Source: Burkholderia stabilis
Lineage (GTDB): Bacteria; Pseudomonadota; Gammaproteobacteria; Burkholderiales; Burkholderiaceae
Direction of reading: 5' to 3'
Length of the DNA: 64,000 nucleotides
Assembly (NCBI RefSeq): GCF_001742165.1
Contig: NZ_CP016444.1
Location: forward strand, 1,240,001-1,304,000
The notes beneath the pieces were generated by a model. That model ran no database searches, was not told the DNA's origin, and saw nothing but the letters and a program-made list of their open reading frames with translations. Below are positions 1 through 9,469 of this stretch, one piece after another. Numbering within the stretch: the first letter of the stretch is position 1; the number at the start of each line of letters is the position of its first letter. A program made the position numbers and the translations under genes.

Positions 1-2
1 TC

Positions 3-656
3 GATCGCCTGACGAGCGGCCGCTCGACGTGCCGCGCCTATCGACACCAGGCGCTGGACACCGAACTGATCCGCAGCATCGTCGGCATGGCGGGCCGCTC
101 GGCCTCGTGGTGCAACGTGCAGCCGTGGCAACTGGTCATCACCGAAACGCCCGAGAGCACCGAACGCTTTCGGCAGGCGCTGATCGAGCGGGTCAACACG
201 CATCCGGAAAACGAATCGGACCTGCCCTTCCCGCCGCGCTACGAAGGCATTTACCGCGACCGGCGACGCGGCGCGGGCATTGCGCTGTATTCGGCGCTCG
301 GGATCGGCCCGAAGGACAGCGAGCGCAGCGCCGAGCAGGCATTCCGCAACTTCCGCATGTTCGACGCGCCGCACGTGGCGATCGTCACGGTGCCGGTGGA
401 GCTGGGCCCGTATGCGCTCATCGACGCGGGCGGCTTCGTGTCGTCGTTCCTGATCGCCGCCTATGCGCACGGCGTGGCCACCACGCCGCAGGGTGCACTG
501 GCCCGCCATGCCCGTTTCGTGCGCGAGTACTTCGGCATTCCCGATACGCAGCAGATGATTTGCGGCATTTCGTTCGGTTACGCGGAAGACGCGCATCCGG
601 TCAACCAGTTCCGCACCACGCGTGCCGGCGTGGACGACCTCGTGCGCTTCGTCTGA
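3..656 (+). CDS. nitroreductase family protein (5' end outside window)
   Basis: FMN-dependent nitroreductase-fold oxidoreductase; the substrate cannot be read from the sequence. The reading frame is open from the window edge, so the true start lies upstream. The segment ASWCNVQPWQ is the typical N-terminal nitroreductase signature. A second, complete copy lies at 30559-31272 and shares this signature, the FPxxYxGxYxxRRR segment and the C-terminal GxxFGYAxxxHPxNxFRxTR pattern, so the two are paralogs. It is followed after 47 bases by an acyl-CoA ligase, probably in one operon. About 218 residues are visible against 237 in the complete paralog, so only a short N-terminal part is missing. Confidence 0.85.
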   Translation, partial: DRLTSGRSTCRAYRHQALDTELIRSIVGMAGRSASWCNVQPWQLVITETPESTERFRQALIERVNTHPENESDLPFPPRYEGIYRDRRRGAGIALYSALGIGPKDSERSAEQAFRNFRMFDAPHVAIVTVPVELGPYALIDAGGFVSSFLIAAYAHGVATTPQGALARHARFVREYFGIPDTQQMICGISFGYAEDAHPVNQFRTTRAGVDDLVRFV

Positions 657-703
657 GGCGGCCGCCGTACGCGTATCGCAAGCACGGCCAAGGAGAATCG
701 GGC

Positions 704-2200
704 ATGACCGCACGCATTCATGAATTGCTGGATCGATGGCTGTCCGAGGCCCCCGGGCGCCCGTTCATCCATCTCCCCGATCGCAGCCTGAGCTACGCGG
801 ACATCGGCGCGCTGGCCGATGCACTCGAACGCGAGCTGCGGGCCGACGGCGTGCGCCGCGGCGACCGCGTGCTGGTGGTGGCCGAGAACTGCGCCGAACA
901 TGCCGCGCTGCTGATCGCGTGCAGCCGCGTCGGCGCGTGGTCGTGCGGCGTCAATGCGCGCATGGCGCCGGGCGAAGTCGACGCGTTCGCGCTCAAGGCC
1001 GATGCGCGCGTGCTGTACTTCACGTCGGGCGTGTCGCCGGCGGCCGGCGCGCATGCGGCGCGGCACGGCGCCGGCCCGTCATGCGCGAACGGCCTCGCGC
1101 GCAGCGCCTTGCATGCCGCGGCGCGGGTCGAACCGGAGCCGCTGGCCAGCGACGTGGCGGCCATCATCTTCACGTCCGGAACCACCGGCGCCCCCAAGGG
1201 CGTGATGATGACGCACCGCGGTGTGCTGCATTTCGCGCGCGTATCGGCCGAATCGCGCGCGCTGGGCCCCGACGACCGCGTCTACGCGTACGCGCCGATG
1301 ACGCATATCTTCGGTCTCGGCACGGTGCTGCTGGCGTCGCTGCACGCGGGCGCGGCGCTGGAAATGCGGCCGCAGTTCGAACCGGCGGAGCTGTTCGACG
1401 CGCTGGCGCACCGGCGCGTGAGCCAGGTGCAGGGGCCGCCGATGCTGTTCTCCCGGCTGCTGCGGTATTGCGCGGAACATCGTATCGCCCGCCCCGACGC
1501 ACCCTGCCTGCGTTATCTCTACGCCGGCGCCGGGCCGCTCGACATGGCGCTCAAGCAGCAGGTCGAGGCATTGTTCGGGCAGCCGCTGCATCACGGTTAC
1601 GGCCTGTCGGAATACGCGGGCTCGCTGCACGCCACCCGCCTCGGCGAAACGCGCGGCGATACCAGCGCGGGCTACGCGTTCCCGGGCGCCGAACTGCGCA
1701 TCGTCGATCCGGCCAGCGGCCGGACGCTACCCGTCGGCGCGCGCGGTGAAATCTGGCTGCGCGGCACGGGTCTGATGCCCGGTTATTTCCGCGACCCGCA
1801 GGCCACCGCCGACGTGATGCGCGATGGCGGCTGGTACGCGTCGGGCGACCTGGGCGAACTGCACGACGACGGCGCGCTGTTCATCGTCGGGCGGCTCAAG
1901 GAGATGATCATCCGCTCCGGGTTCAACGTGTATCCGGGCGAAGTGGAGCAGGCGCTCAACCGTTTCCCGGGCATCCTGAACTCGGCCGTCGTCGGGCAGA
2001 AAGAAGCGGACGGCAACGAGGCCGTCATCGCATTCGTCGAGCTCGATGCCGCGCATCCGCTGGACGAAAGCGCATTGCGCCGGTACTTGCGCGAACAACT
2101 CGCGCCGTACAAGCATCCGGCGCGCATCATCCCCGTCGACAAACTGCCGTTCAACAGCAACGGCAAGCTCATGCGGCGGCAATTGCTGGAACGGCTGTAG
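704..2200 (+). CDS. AMP-dependent acyl-CoA synthetase/ligase
   Basis: A 498-residue member of the ANL adenylating family. It activates a carboxylic acid as an acyl-adenylate and transfers it to CoA. The P-loop-like motif FTSGTTGAPKGV lies near residue 155, the YGLSE motif in the middle, the YASGDLGEL hinge motif near 380, and the catalytic lysine in NSNGKLMRR at the C-terminus. Length is normal for a medium- or long-chain ligase. The ATG at 704 has an AGGAGAA ribosome binding site upstream. It follows the nitroreductase closely. The substrate is unknown, but the surrounding CoA-ester enzymes suggest it feeds an acid into beta-oxidation-like catabolism. Confidence 0.88.
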   Translation: MTARIHELLDRWLSEAPGRPFIHLPDRSLSYADIGALADALERELRADGVRRGDRVLVVAENCAEHAALLIACSRVGAWSCGVNARMAPGEVDAFALKADARVLYFTSGVSPAAGAHAARHGAGPSCANGLARSALHAAARVEPEPLASDVAAIIFTSGTTGAPKGVMMTHRGVLHFARVSAESRALGPDDRVYAYAPMTHIFGLGTVLLASLHAGAALEMRPQFEPAELFDALAHRRVSQVQGPPMLFSRLLRYCAEHRIARPDAPCLRYLYAGAGPLDMALKQQVEALFGQPLHHGYGLSEYAGSLHATRLGETRGDTSAGYAFPGAELRIVDPASGRTLPVGARGEIWLRGTGLMPGYFRDPQATADVMRDGGWYASGDLGELHDDGALFIVGRLKEMIIRSGFNVYPGEVEQALNRFPGILNSAVVGQKEADGNEAVIAFVELDAAHPLDESALRRYLREQLAPYKHPARIIPVDKLPFNSNGKLMRRQLLERL

Positions 2201-2343
2201 GCCGCTGCCGCCCCGCCTTTCCCTGCCCGCGCCGCGCCGGTCACGCGTGCGCGAGCCGGCACACGCCCCCTTCCCCGCGCCCGCCGAAAACCGCAAAATC
2301 TGCAAACCCGCCGACCCTACATTGCTCCTCCAGGAGCCCGCAA

Positions 2344-3177
2344 TTGAAACCCCGAACCCTTACCCGGTATGCCCGGCGCATGGACCCCGTCCTGCGCTGG
2401 CTGGCAAGCCACCCCGACGCCGACCCGGATCTGTATCTGCTGGCCGACCTCGCGTGCTTGTCGCCGTATCACTTTCACCGCGTTTACCGCGCGATGATCG
2501 GCGAGACGGTGAACGCCACCGTGCAGCGCATCCGCATGCACCGCGCGGCGGTCGCACTGGGCGGGACCGGGGCGCCATTGCGCGACGTTGCGCAGCGCGC
2601 CGGCTATACGTCGGACGCTGCCTTCAACCGCGCGTTCGGTGCGACCTTCGGCATGTCGCCGGGGCGCTACCGCGCGGCCCGCTCCGTTCCGTTCAATCCC
2701 GAGGAGCTCGGCATGTATCCCGTCACCATCGAAACCTTCCCCGGCGCCGTACTGGCCGCGTTGCCGCATCGCGGCAGCTATCAGGAAATCGGCCCGGTCT
2801 TCACCCGCGCGTTCATGCTGGCCGCCGGCCGCGGCCTGGCGCGCCCCGAAGCGATCGGCATCGGCGTGTATTTCGACGATCCCGAGCAGGTGCCGCCCGA
2901 CCGGCTGCGCTCGATGGCCGGCATGTCGGTCGCGCCCGATGCCGACCTGGGCGACGAGCTGGAGCGCTTCGAGATCCCCGCCGGCCGCTGCGCGATCCTG
3001 ACCTACACCGGGCCGTACAACGAAATGGACCAGCCGTACAACTGGATGTTTTCGGAATGGCTGCCCGCCAGCGGCATGGTGCCCGCCGACTTCCCGATGT
3101 TCGAGCAATACCTGAACGACCCGCGCACCACGCCGCCCGCCCGGTTGCAGACGCGCATCTGCATGCCGTTGAAGTAA
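2344..3177 (+). CDS. AraC-family regulator with C-terminal GyrI-like effector domain
   Basis: A 277-residue transcription factor. Two helix-turn-helix units of AraC type occupy about residues 20-110 (LACLSPYHFHRVYR; LRDVAQRAGYTSDAAFNRAF). A GyrI/Rob-like ligand-binding domain follows from about residue 120. This HTH-first order is that of the Rob/SoxS-GyrI group, which often senses small cationic or hydrophobic compounds. The start is read as TTG at 2344 because AGGAG stands 7 bases upstream; an ATG at 2380 would remove part of the first helix. It stands alone downstream of the ligase, and its target is unknown. Confidence 0.85.
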   Translation: MKPRTLTRYARRMDPVLRWLASHPDADPDLYLLADLACLSPYHFHRVYRAMIGETVNATVQRIRMHRAAVALGGTGAPLRDVAQRAGYTSDAAFNRAFGATFGMSPGRYRAARSVPFNPEELGMYPVTIETFPGAVLAALPHRGSYQEIGPVFTRAFMLAAGRGLARPEAIGIGVYFDDPEQVPPDRLRSMAGMSVAPDADLGDELERFEIPAGRCAILTYTGPYNEMDQPYNWMFSEWLPASGMVPADFPMFEQYLNDPRTTPPARLQTRICMPLK

Positions 3178-3211
3178 GCGCCGCGCGGCCCGGCGAATAC
3201 GGGCCGTGGCC

Positions 3212-3346
3212 TGCTGGTGCTGGTGCCGGTGCCGGTGCTGGTGCTGGTGCTGGTGCCGGTGCCGGTGCTGGTGCTGGTGCTGGTGCTGGTGCTGGTGCTG
3301 GTGCTGGTGCTGGTGCTGGTGCTGGTGCTGGTGCTGGTGCTGGTGC
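3212..3346. repeat. hexanucleotide tandem repeat (GGTGCT/GGTGCC), about 22 copies
   Basis: About 134 bases of uninterrupted 6-base units, mostly GCTGGT with four GCCGGT variants near the left end. It lies between the stop codons of two convergent genes, so it codes for nothing credible, although all frames are open. Copy number is likely to vary by slipped-strand replication. It ends directly against a hairpin. Confidence 0.95.
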
Positions 3347-3382
3347 GGCACCCCCCGGCCGGGCCCGCCCGCCGGGGGTGCC
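3347..3382. terminator. hairpin between convergent araC-type and lysR genes
   Basis: GGCACCCCCCGGC (3347-3359) pairs with GCCGGGGGTGCC (3371-3382) with one bulged C. There is no T-run, so it is a possible bidirectional terminator for the two facing genes. Confidence 0.5.
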
Positions 3383-3393
3383 ACACAGCCGCC

Positions 3394-4323
3394 CTAGCCG
3401 AGCCAGCGTGCATCGGGCCAGTGGCCCTCGTCGAACGTGGCCTTCACGCAGTCGAGCAGCACGGCGACCACGCAGCGCACCGGCGCCGTGGCCTGCCGGC
3501 TGCTGGGCGCCGCCAGCACGATCGTGCGCTTGATGCCCGGCGGCGCGAGCGGCGCCGCGCACAGCGTGCCCTGCTCGACTTCCCGCGTGACGCCGACGGC
3601 CGGCAGGATCGTCCAGCCGTGGCCTTGCGCGACCAGGTCCTTCTGCACGCTCAGCGCATTCGTTTCGGTGACGACCCGCAGCGTCACGTCCGCCTCGGCC
3701 GCCGCGTGCTCGATCGCCGCGCGCAGGCCCTGCGGTGCCGACGGCAGGATGAACGGCTCGCTCGCGACCCGCGACAGCGCGAGCGGCCGCTTGCGCGACA
3801 GCCCGGCAGCGGGCGCCGCCACCGCCCACAGGCTTTCCTCGATCAGCGCCTTGACGTGCAGCGCGGGCGTTTCCTTCTGCCCGTACAACAGCGCGGCGTC
3901 CACGTCCCCGGCTTCGAGCCAGTCCTGCAGGTGCCCCGCGTAGCCGATCGTGAGCCGCAGGCGGATGTGCGGGTAACGCCGCGCGACCTCGCTCGCCAGC
4001 CGCGTGGCCAGCAGATCCGACGTGCTGGCCAGCAGGCCGATGCTGACGATGCCGGCGACCGGCCCGTCGGTGGGCTGAATCTCGGCCTTGGCGCGCGCCA
4101 CCTCGTTGAGGATGCGCCGCGCGTATTCGAGCATCGTTTTGCCCGACGGCGTGAGCTGCATCCCGTGACGGCCGCGCTCGAACAGCTCCGTGCCCATGTC
4201 TTCCTCGAGCAGGCGCAGCTGGCGCGACACCGCCGGCTGCACGAGATTCAGCAGGCTCGACGCGCGCGTGACGTTGCCGGTTTCGGCCACCGTGACGAAG
4301 GCGCGCAGTTGCTTGAGATCCAT
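3394..4323 (-). CDS. LysR-family transcriptional regulator
   Basis: A 309-residue LysR-type regulator. The winged HTH is at residues 1-60 (MDLKQLRAFVTVAETGNVTR; LNLVQPAVSRQLRLLE) and an effector-binding domain fills the rest. An upstream in-frame ATG at 4362 is possible, but GAGGACT lies just before the ATG at 4323, which also gives the canonical LysR N-terminus. It is divergent from the acyl-CoA dehydrogenase/ETF/hydratase/CoA-transferase/lyase operon, so it is the likely activator of that operon. P. aeruginosa has a LysR (RipR) in the same relation to its itaconate genes; the parallel is inferred. Confidence 0.9.
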   Translation of the reverse strand: MDLKQLRAFVTVAETGNVTRASSLLNLVQPAVSRQLRLLEEDMGTELFERGRHGMQLTPSGKTMLEYARRILNEVARAKAEIQPTDGPVAGIVSIGLLASTSDLLATRLASEVARRYPHIRLRLTIGYAGHLQDWLEAGDVDAALLYGQKETPALHVKALIEESLWAVAAPAAGLSRKRPLALSRVASEPFILPSAPQGLRAAIEHAAAEADVTLRVVTETNALSVQKDLVAQGHGWTILPAVGVTREVEQGTLCAAPLAPPGIKRTIVLAAPSSRQATAPVRCVVAVLLDCVKATFDEGHWPDARWLG

Positions 4324-4353
4324 CGCAGAGTCCTCGATACCGAAAACTGATAC

Positions 4354-4393
4354 ATCCATCAAAAAATTCTATTTTTTCACCGATCCATCAAAA
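4354..4393. promoter_or_regulatory. AT-rich operator region between divergent lysR and acyl-CoA dehydrogenase genes
   Basis: ATCCATCAAAA occurs twice in direct orientation (4354-4364 and 4383-4393). Between them lies the perfect inverted repeat AAAAAAT-TCT-ATTTTTT (4361-4377). Such an AT island in GC-rich DNA between a LysR gene and its divergent operon is a good candidate for the LysR binding site and both promoters. Confidence 0.6.
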
Positions 4394-4435
4394 CTTATTA
4401 TGGACCTAACCGATGCCAATGACGAGACAGGATTC

Positions 4436-5608
4436 ATGAGCGCCTCCATCTTTTCCGCCCCCGACCAGTACCAGGAAATCCGCGACGCCGTGCGCGGCCT
4501 GTGCAGCCAGTTTCCGGCTGAATACCACCGCAAGATCGACGAGGAGCGCGGTTATCCCGAGGCCTTCGTCACCGCACTCACGCAGGCCGGCTGGCTGGCC
4601 GCGCTGATTCCGCAGGAATACGACGGCCCCGGCCTGTCGATGGCCGAAGCGTCGGTCATCATGGAAGAGATCAACCGTTCCGGCGGCAATTCCGGCGCCT
4701 GCCACGGCCAGATGTACGTGATGAACACCATCGTGTTCAGCGGCACCGAAGCGCAGAAACAGCGTTACCTGCCGCGCATCGCGTCGGGCGAGCTGCGCGT
4801 GCAGTCGATGGGCGTGACCGAGCCCACCACCGGCAGCGATACCACCAAGCTCAAGACCACCGCCGTGAAGAAGGACGGCCGCTGGGTCATCAACGGCCAG
4901 AAGGTCTGGATCTCGCGCGTGCAGCACAGCGACCTGCTGATCCTGCTCGCGCGCACCACGCCGCTGGACCAGGTGCAGAAGAAAAGCGACGGCCTGTCGT
5001 GCTTCATCGTCGAGCTGGACAAGGCGATCGGCAACGGCCTCACCGTGCGCCCGATCCTCAACATGGTCAACCACGAGACGAACGAGCTGTTCTTCGACAA
5101 TCTCGAACTGCCGGAAGACGCACTGCTCGGCACCGAGGGCAAGGGGCTGAAGGTGATCTTCGACGGCCTGAACGCCGAGCGCACGCTGATCGCGGCCGAG
5201 TGCATCGGCGACGGTTACTGGTTCCTGGAAAAGGCCCGCGACTACGCGGTCGAGCGCAAGGTGTTCGGCCGCCCGATCGGGCAGAACCAGGGGATCCAGT
5301 TTCCGCTGGCCGAATCGTTCATCGAGCTCGAAGCCGCCAACCTGATGCGCTGGCGTGCGTGCGAGAAGATCGACGCGCGCCAGAACGCGGGCGTCGAGGC
5401 CAACATGGCCAAGTACCTGGCCGCGAAGGCGAGCTGGGAAGCGGCGAACGCGTGCCTGCAGACGCACGGCGGTTTCGGCTTCGCGTGCGAATACGACGTC
5501 GAACGCAAATTCCGCGAAACGCGCCTGTACCAGGTCGCGCCGATTTCCACCAACATGATTCTGGGGCATGTGGCCGAGCACGTGCTGCAACTGCCCCGTT
5601 CGTACTGA
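4436..5608 (+). CDS. acyl-CoA dehydrogenase family protein (YEGT glutamate not conserved)
   Basis: A 390-residue FAD-dependent acyl-CoA dehydrogenase fold. It shows the FAD-binding [12 protein letters not shown] segment, the [22 protein letters not shown] helix and the [19 protein letters not shown] signature. Where many family members have YEGT with the catalytic glutamate, this protein reads LYQVAPIS, so the base must lie elsewhere (as in isovaleryl-CoA dehydrogenase) or the reaction differs. etfB and etfA follow directly, providing the electron acceptor. The ATG at 4436 fits the family N-terminus; a start at 4400 has no ribosome binding site. First gene of the operon divergent from lysR. 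Confidence 0.88.
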   Translation: MSASIFSAPDQYQEIRDAVRGLCSQFPAEYHRKIDEERGYPEAFVTALTQAGWLAALIPQEYDGPGLSMAEASVIMEEINRSGGNSGACHGQMYVMNTIVFSGTEAQKQRYLPRIASGELRVQSMGVTEPTTGSDTTKLKTTAVKKDGRWVINGQKVWISRVQHSDLLILLARTTPLDQVQKKSDGLSCFIVELDKAIGNGLTVRPILNMVNHETNELFFDNLELPEDALLGTEGKGLKVIFDGLNAERTLIAAECIGDGYWFLEKARDYAVERKVFGRPIGQNQGIQFPLAESFIELEAANLMRWRACEKIDARQNAGVEANMAKYLAAKASWEAANACLQTHGGFGFACEYDVERKFRETRLYQVAPISTNMILGHVAEHVLQLPRSY

Positions 5609-5628
5609 TTCACGAAGGAAACTCTTTC

Positions 5629-6378
5629 ATGAAGATTCTCGTACCCGTCAAACGCGTGATCGACGCGAACGTGAAGGTCGGCGTGAAGTCCGATCAATCC
5701 GGCGTCGACATCGCGAACGTGAAGATGTCGATGAACCCGTTCGACGAAATCGCCGTTGAAGAAGCCGTGCGCCTGAAGGAAGCGGGCGTGGCGACCGAAG
5801 TGATCGCCGTGTCGGTGGGCGTCACGCAAGCGCAGGAAACGCTGCGCACGGCGCTGGCGATCGGCGCGGATCGCGCGATCCTCGTCGAGTCGACCGACGG
5901 CGTCGAGCCGCTGGCCGTCGCGAAGATCCTGAAGGCGCTGGTCGACAAGGAGCAGCCGCAACTGGTGATCCTCGGCAAGCAGGCGATCGACGACGATTCG
6001 AACCAGACGGGCCAGATGCTGGCCGCGCTGGCAGGCCTGCCGCAAGCGACGTTCGCGTCGAAGGTGACGGTCGCCGACGGCAAGGCTACGGTCGCGCGCG
6101 AAGTCGACGGCGGCGCGGAAACGCTGTCGCTGACGCTGCCGGCGGTCATCACGACCGACCTGCGCCTGAACGAGCCGCGCTACGTGACGCTGCCGAACAT
6201 CATGAAGGCGAAGAAGAAGCCGCTGGAAACCGTGAAGCCGGAAGACCTGGGCGTGGACGTCGCGCCGCGTCTGAAGACGCTGAAGGTGGTCGAGCCGCCG
6301 AAGCGCGCAGCCGGCGTGAAGGTGCCGGACGTGAAGACGCTGGTCGAGAAGCTGAAGACCGAAGCCAAGGTGCTGTAA
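5629..6378 (+). CDS. etfB: electron transfer flavoprotein subunit beta
   Basis: A 249-residue EtfB. It forms a heterodimer with EtfA that carries electrons from acyl-CoA dehydrogenases to ETF-ubiquinone oxidoreductase. The N-terminus [17 protein letters not shown] and the AMP-binding [11 protein letters not shown] motif (about residue 120) are diagnostic, and the length is normal. It lies 20 bases after the acyl-CoA dehydrogenase with AAGGAAA upstream of the ATG, and etfA follows after 16 bases. Codon use is strongly biased to a few codons (GCG, AAG, CTG), as in highly expressed genes. Confidence 0.97.
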   Translation: MKILVPVKRVIDANVKVGVKSDQSGVDIANVKMSMNPFDEIAVEEAVRLKEAGVATEVIAVSVGVTQAQETLRTALAIGADRAILVESTDGVEPLAVAKILKALVDKEQPQLVILGKQAIDDDSNQTGQMLAALAGLPQATFASKVTVADGKATVAREVDGGAETLSLTLPAVITTDLRLNEPRYVTLPNIMKAKKKPLETVKPEDLGVDVAPRLKTLKVVEPPKRAAGVKVPDVKTLVEKLKTEAKVL

Positions 6379-6394
6379 GAGGGAGCGCAAGAAA

Positions 6395-7327
6395 ATGACG
6401 ATTCTGGTGATTGCAGAACACGACAACGCGTCGGTCAAGGCCGCGACGTTGAACACGGTAGCGGCGGCGGCGAAGATCGGTGGCGACGTTCACGTGCTGG
6501 TCGCGGGCCACAACGCGCAAGCGGCTGCGGATGCAGCGGCGAAAATCGCGGGTGTGTCGAAGGTGTTGCTGGCCGATGCGCCGCAGCTCGAAGCGGGCCT
6601 GGCGGAAAACGTCGAAGCGACCGCGCTGAACATTGCGAAGGACTACTCGCACATCCTCGCGCCGGCGACCGCCTACGGCAAGAACATCGCGCCGCGCATC
6701 GCCGCGAAGCTGGATGTCGCGCAGATCTCGGACATCACGGCGGTCGATTCGGCTGACACGTTCGAGCGCCCGATCTACGCGGGCAACGCGATCGCGACGG
6801 TGCAGTCGAGCGACCCGATCAAGGTCATCACGGTGCGCGCAACGGGCTTCGATCCGGTTGCAGCCGAAGGCGGCAGCGCAGCGGTCGAGAAGATCGAAGC
6901 GGCAGCCGACGCAGGCAAGTCGCAATTCGTGAGCCGTGAAGTGACGAAGCTGGACCGTCCGGAGCTGACTAGCGCGAAGATCATCGTGTCGGGCGGCCGC
7001 GGTCTGGGCAGCGGCGAGAACTACACGAAGGTGCTGGAGCCGCTGGCGGACAAGCTGTCGGCCGCACTCGGCGCATCGCGCGCGGCAGTGGACGCAGGCT
7101 ACGTGCCGAACGACTATCAGGTTGGCCAGACCGGCAAGATCGTCGCACCGCAGCTGTACATTGCGGTCGGCATCTCGGGTGCGATCCAGCACTTGGCCGG
7201 CATGAAGGATTCGAAGGTGATCGTCGCGATCAACAAGGATCCGGAAGCGCCGATCTTCAGCGTGGCCGATTACGGCCTCGTCGGCGATCTGTTCGCGCTC
7301 GTGCCGGAACTGGTCAACGAACTCTGA
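6395..7327 (+). CDS. etfA: electron transfer flavoprotein subunit alpha
   Basis: A 310-residue EtfA, the FAD-binding partner of EtfB. The C-terminal FAD domain carries [20 protein letters not shown] and the following [12 protein letters not shown], the classic EtfA signature, near residues 230-275. The [12 protein letters not shown] motif precedes it. GAGGGAGCG lies before the ATG. Position behind etfB and the dehydrogenase makes this a dedicated electron-transfer set for the cluster; the organism probably also has a housekeeping pair elsewhere, which cannot be seen here. Confidence 0.97.
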   Translation: MTILVIAEHDNASVKAATLNTVAAAAKIGGDVHVLVAGHNAQAAADAAAKIAGVSKVLLADAPQLEAGLAENVEATALNIAKDYSHILAPATAYGKNIAPRIAAKLDVAQISDITAVDSADTFERPIYAGNAIATVQSSDPIKVITVRATGFDPVAAEGGSAAVEKIEAAADAGKSQFVSREVTKLDRPELTSAKIIVSGGRGLGSGENYTKVLEPLADKLSAALGASRAAVDAGYVPNDYQVGQTGKIVAPQLYIAVGISGAIQHLAGMKDSKVIVAINKDPEAPIFSVADYGLVGDLFALVPELVNEL

Positions 7328-7407
7328 CGCGAATGGCTGCAACGGCGCGTTCGCGCGAGCCGCTTGCAGCCTTCACGACGCATCCCATTTCGAGAGCGCG
7401 AAACGAC

Positions 7408-8265
7408 ATGAGTGTCGAGCAACCCGAATCATTCGACGCCTGGATCGGCCGCAGCGAGGACAGCGCGGACCGGATCACCCAGGCGCCGATCCGCCTCCTG
7501 CAGGCCGCGCTGGACTACGCGGATGCGCCGGCGCTGCCGGCCGCCCTGCCGCCGCTGTGGCACTGGCTGTACTTCCTGCCCGGCGAACGCCAGTCGAATA
7601 TCGGCGTAGACGGCCACCCGCGGCGCGGCGGTTTCCTGCCGCCGGTCGCGCTGCCGCGCCGCATGTGGGCCGGCGGACGGCTGCAGTTCCTGCGCCCGCT
7701 GGCCGTCGATGCGCCCGTGCAGCGCCGGTCGACGATCACGAACGTGCAGAGCAAGTCCGGCCGCAGCGGCCAGCTCGTGTTCGTGACCGTGCTGCACGAA
7801 ATCAGCGACGTACAAGGCGTGGCGATCCGCGAAGAACAGGACATCGTGTACCGCAACGCGCCGCCGCCCGCGGCCGCCGGCGCCCCGGCCCCGGCTCCGC
7901 AGCCGGCGCCGACCGACGAGCAGTATTCGCGCATCGTCACGCCCGATCCGGTGCTGCTGATGCGCTTTTCCGCACTGACCTTTAACGGCCACCGGATTCA
8001 CTACGACCGCCCGTACGCGATGCAGGAAGAAGGTTATCCGGGCCTGGTGGTGCACGGCCCGCTGATCGCGATGCTGCTGATGGAAGAACTGCGTCGCACG
8101 CACCCCGGCAAGACCATCCGCCAATTCGAGTTCAAGGCGGTCAGCCCGCTGTTCGACACCGCGCCGTTCTCGGTGAACGGCAAGCTTGAAGGCAACACCG
8201 CCCGCGTGTGGGCACGCGGCCCGCAAGGACAACTGGCCATGCAGGCCAGTATCGAACTGGAATAG
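7408..8265 (+). CDS. MaoC/FAS1-like dehydratase, candidate itaconyl- or mesaconyl-CoA hydratase
   Basis: A 285-residue double-hotdog enzyme of the HTD2/mesaconyl-C4-CoA hydratase group. The C-terminal half carries the hydratase segment FNGHRIHYDRPYA followed by YPGLVVHGPLIAMLL, in which Asp and His form the usual catalytic pair. The N-terminal half has the WHWLYFLPGERQSNIG motif of the group. It precedes a class III CoA-transferase and a CitE-like lyase with short gaps. That order matches itaconate degradation, where itaconyl-CoA hydratase (Ich) makes citramalyl-CoA. Family is certain; the exact substrate is inferred. Start at ATG 7408. Confidence 0.85.
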   Translation: MSVEQPESFDAWIGRSEDSADRITQAPIRLLQAALDYADAPALPAALPPLWHWLYFLPGERQSNIGVDGHPRRGGFLPPVALPRRMWAGGRLQFLRPLAVDAPVQRRSTITNVQSKSGRSGQLVFVTVLHEISDVQGVAIREEQDIVYRNAPPPAAAGAPAPAPQPAPTDEQYSRIVTPDPVLLMRFSALTFNGHRIHYDRPYAMQEEGYPGLVVHGPLIAMLLMEELRRTHPGKTIRQFEFKAVSPLFDTAPFSVNGKLEGNTARVWARGPQGQLAMQASIELE

Positions 8266-8275
8266 CGATCCGACC

Positions 8276-9466
8276 ATGCAAGCTCGAAAAGGCCCCCTGA
8301 GCGGGATGACCGTCGTCACGCTCGAACACGCGATCGCCGCGCCCTTCTGCACCCGCCAGCTCGCCGATCTCGGCGCGCGCGTCATCAAGGTGGAACGCCC
8401 CGGCGTCGGCGATTTCGCGCGCGCTTACGATCACCGCACGCGCGGACTCGCGTCGCACTTCGTCTGGACCAACCGTTCGAAGGAAAGCCTCACGCTGGAC
8501 CTGAAGCAACCCGCCGCGCAGGACGTGCTCGGCGAGCTCATCGCCCAGGCCGACGTGCTGGTGCAAAACCTCGCCCCGGGCGCGGCCGCGCGCATGGGCC
8601 TGTCGTTCGACGCACTGCACGCCAAATATCCGCGGCTGATCGTGTGCGACATCTCCGGCTACGGCGGCGACGGCCCGTATCGCGACAAGAAGGCCTATGA
8701 CCTGCTGATCCAGAGCGAGGCCGCATTCCTGTCGATCACCGGCACGCCCGACGAGCCGAGCAAGGCCGGCAATTCGATCGCGGACATCGCGGCCGGCATG
8801 TATGCGTACACGGGCATTCTCAGCGCACTCCTGCAGCGTGGCATCACGGGCGAAGGCTCGCACGTGGAAATCTCGATGCTCGAAGCGCTCGCCGAATGGA
8901 TGGGCTTCCCGATGTACTACGCGTACGACGGCCAGCAGCAGCCGGGCCGCAACGGCGCGGCGCACGCGACGATCTATCCGTACGGCCCGTTCACGGCAGG
9001 CGACGGCCGCGTGGTCATGCTGGGCCTGCAGAACGAGCGCGAATGGAAAGCGTTCTGCGATACCGTGCTGCGCGACCCGGCGCTCGCGACCGACCCGCGT
9101 TTCGACGCCAATGTGCGCCGCTCGGAGCATCGCGCCGAACTGAAGGCCGTGATCGAAGCGGCTTTTGCCAGCCTCACCGCGCAGGAGGTCATTACGCGCC
9201 TCGACGAAGCGCAAATCGCCAATGCGGCCGTCAATCAGGTCGGCGATCTCTGGACGCATCCGCAACTGCATGCGCGCGAGCGCTTCCGCACCATCGATTC
9301 GCCCGCCGGCGAACTGCAGGCGCTGTTGCCGCCCGCCACGATCGACAGCTTCGACGTTCGCATGGACGCGGTGCCCGCACTGGGCGAGCACAGCACGGCC
9401 ATTCTCCGCGGGCTCGGGCGCTCCGACGCCGATATCGAACAACTGCGCGCCGCCGGCGCGATCTGA
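8276..9466 (+). CDS. class III (CaiB/BaiF) acyl-CoA transferase, candidate itaconate CoA-transferase
   Basis: A 396-residue family III CoA-transferase. The N-terminal VVTLEHAIAAPFCTRQLADL and GARVIKVERPGVGDFAR segments are typical, as is LKQPAAQDVLGELIAQADVL. The catalytic aspartate of the family is expected around residue 165-170, near IADIAAGMYAYTGILSAL. The gene starts 10 bases after the hydratase and ends 3 bases before the lyase, so the three are one operon. In the P. aeruginosa itaconate cluster a CoA-transferase (Ict) stands with Ich and Ccl; this is the proposed counterpart. Another acid with the same chemistry, such as mesaconate or citramalate, is possible. Confidence 0.87.
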   Translation: MQARKGPLSGMTVVTLEHAIAAPFCTRQLADLGARVIKVERPGVGDFARAYDHRTRGLASHFVWTNRSKESLTLDLKQPAAQDVLGELIAQADVLVQNLAPGAAARMGLSFDALHAKYPRLIVCDISGYGGDGPYRDKKAYDLLIQSEAAFLSITGTPDEPSKAGNSIADIAAGMYAYTGILSALLQRGITGEGSHVEISMLEALAEWMGFPMYYAYDGQQQPGRNGAAHATIYPYGPFTAGDGRVVMLGLQNEREWKAFCDTVLRDPALATDPRFDANVRRSEHRAELKAVIEAAFASLTAQEVITRLDEAQIANAAVNQVGDLWTHPQLHARERFRTIDSPAGELQALLPPATIDSFDVRMDAVPALGEHSTAILRGLGRSDADIEQLRAAGAI

Positions 9467-9469
9467 ACC

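Noticed and set aside
3206..3397. Cys-Trp, Leu-Val and Ala-Gly repeat peptides
   Set aside because: Simple translation of the hexanucleotide array in every frame; no ribosome binding site or conserved flank.
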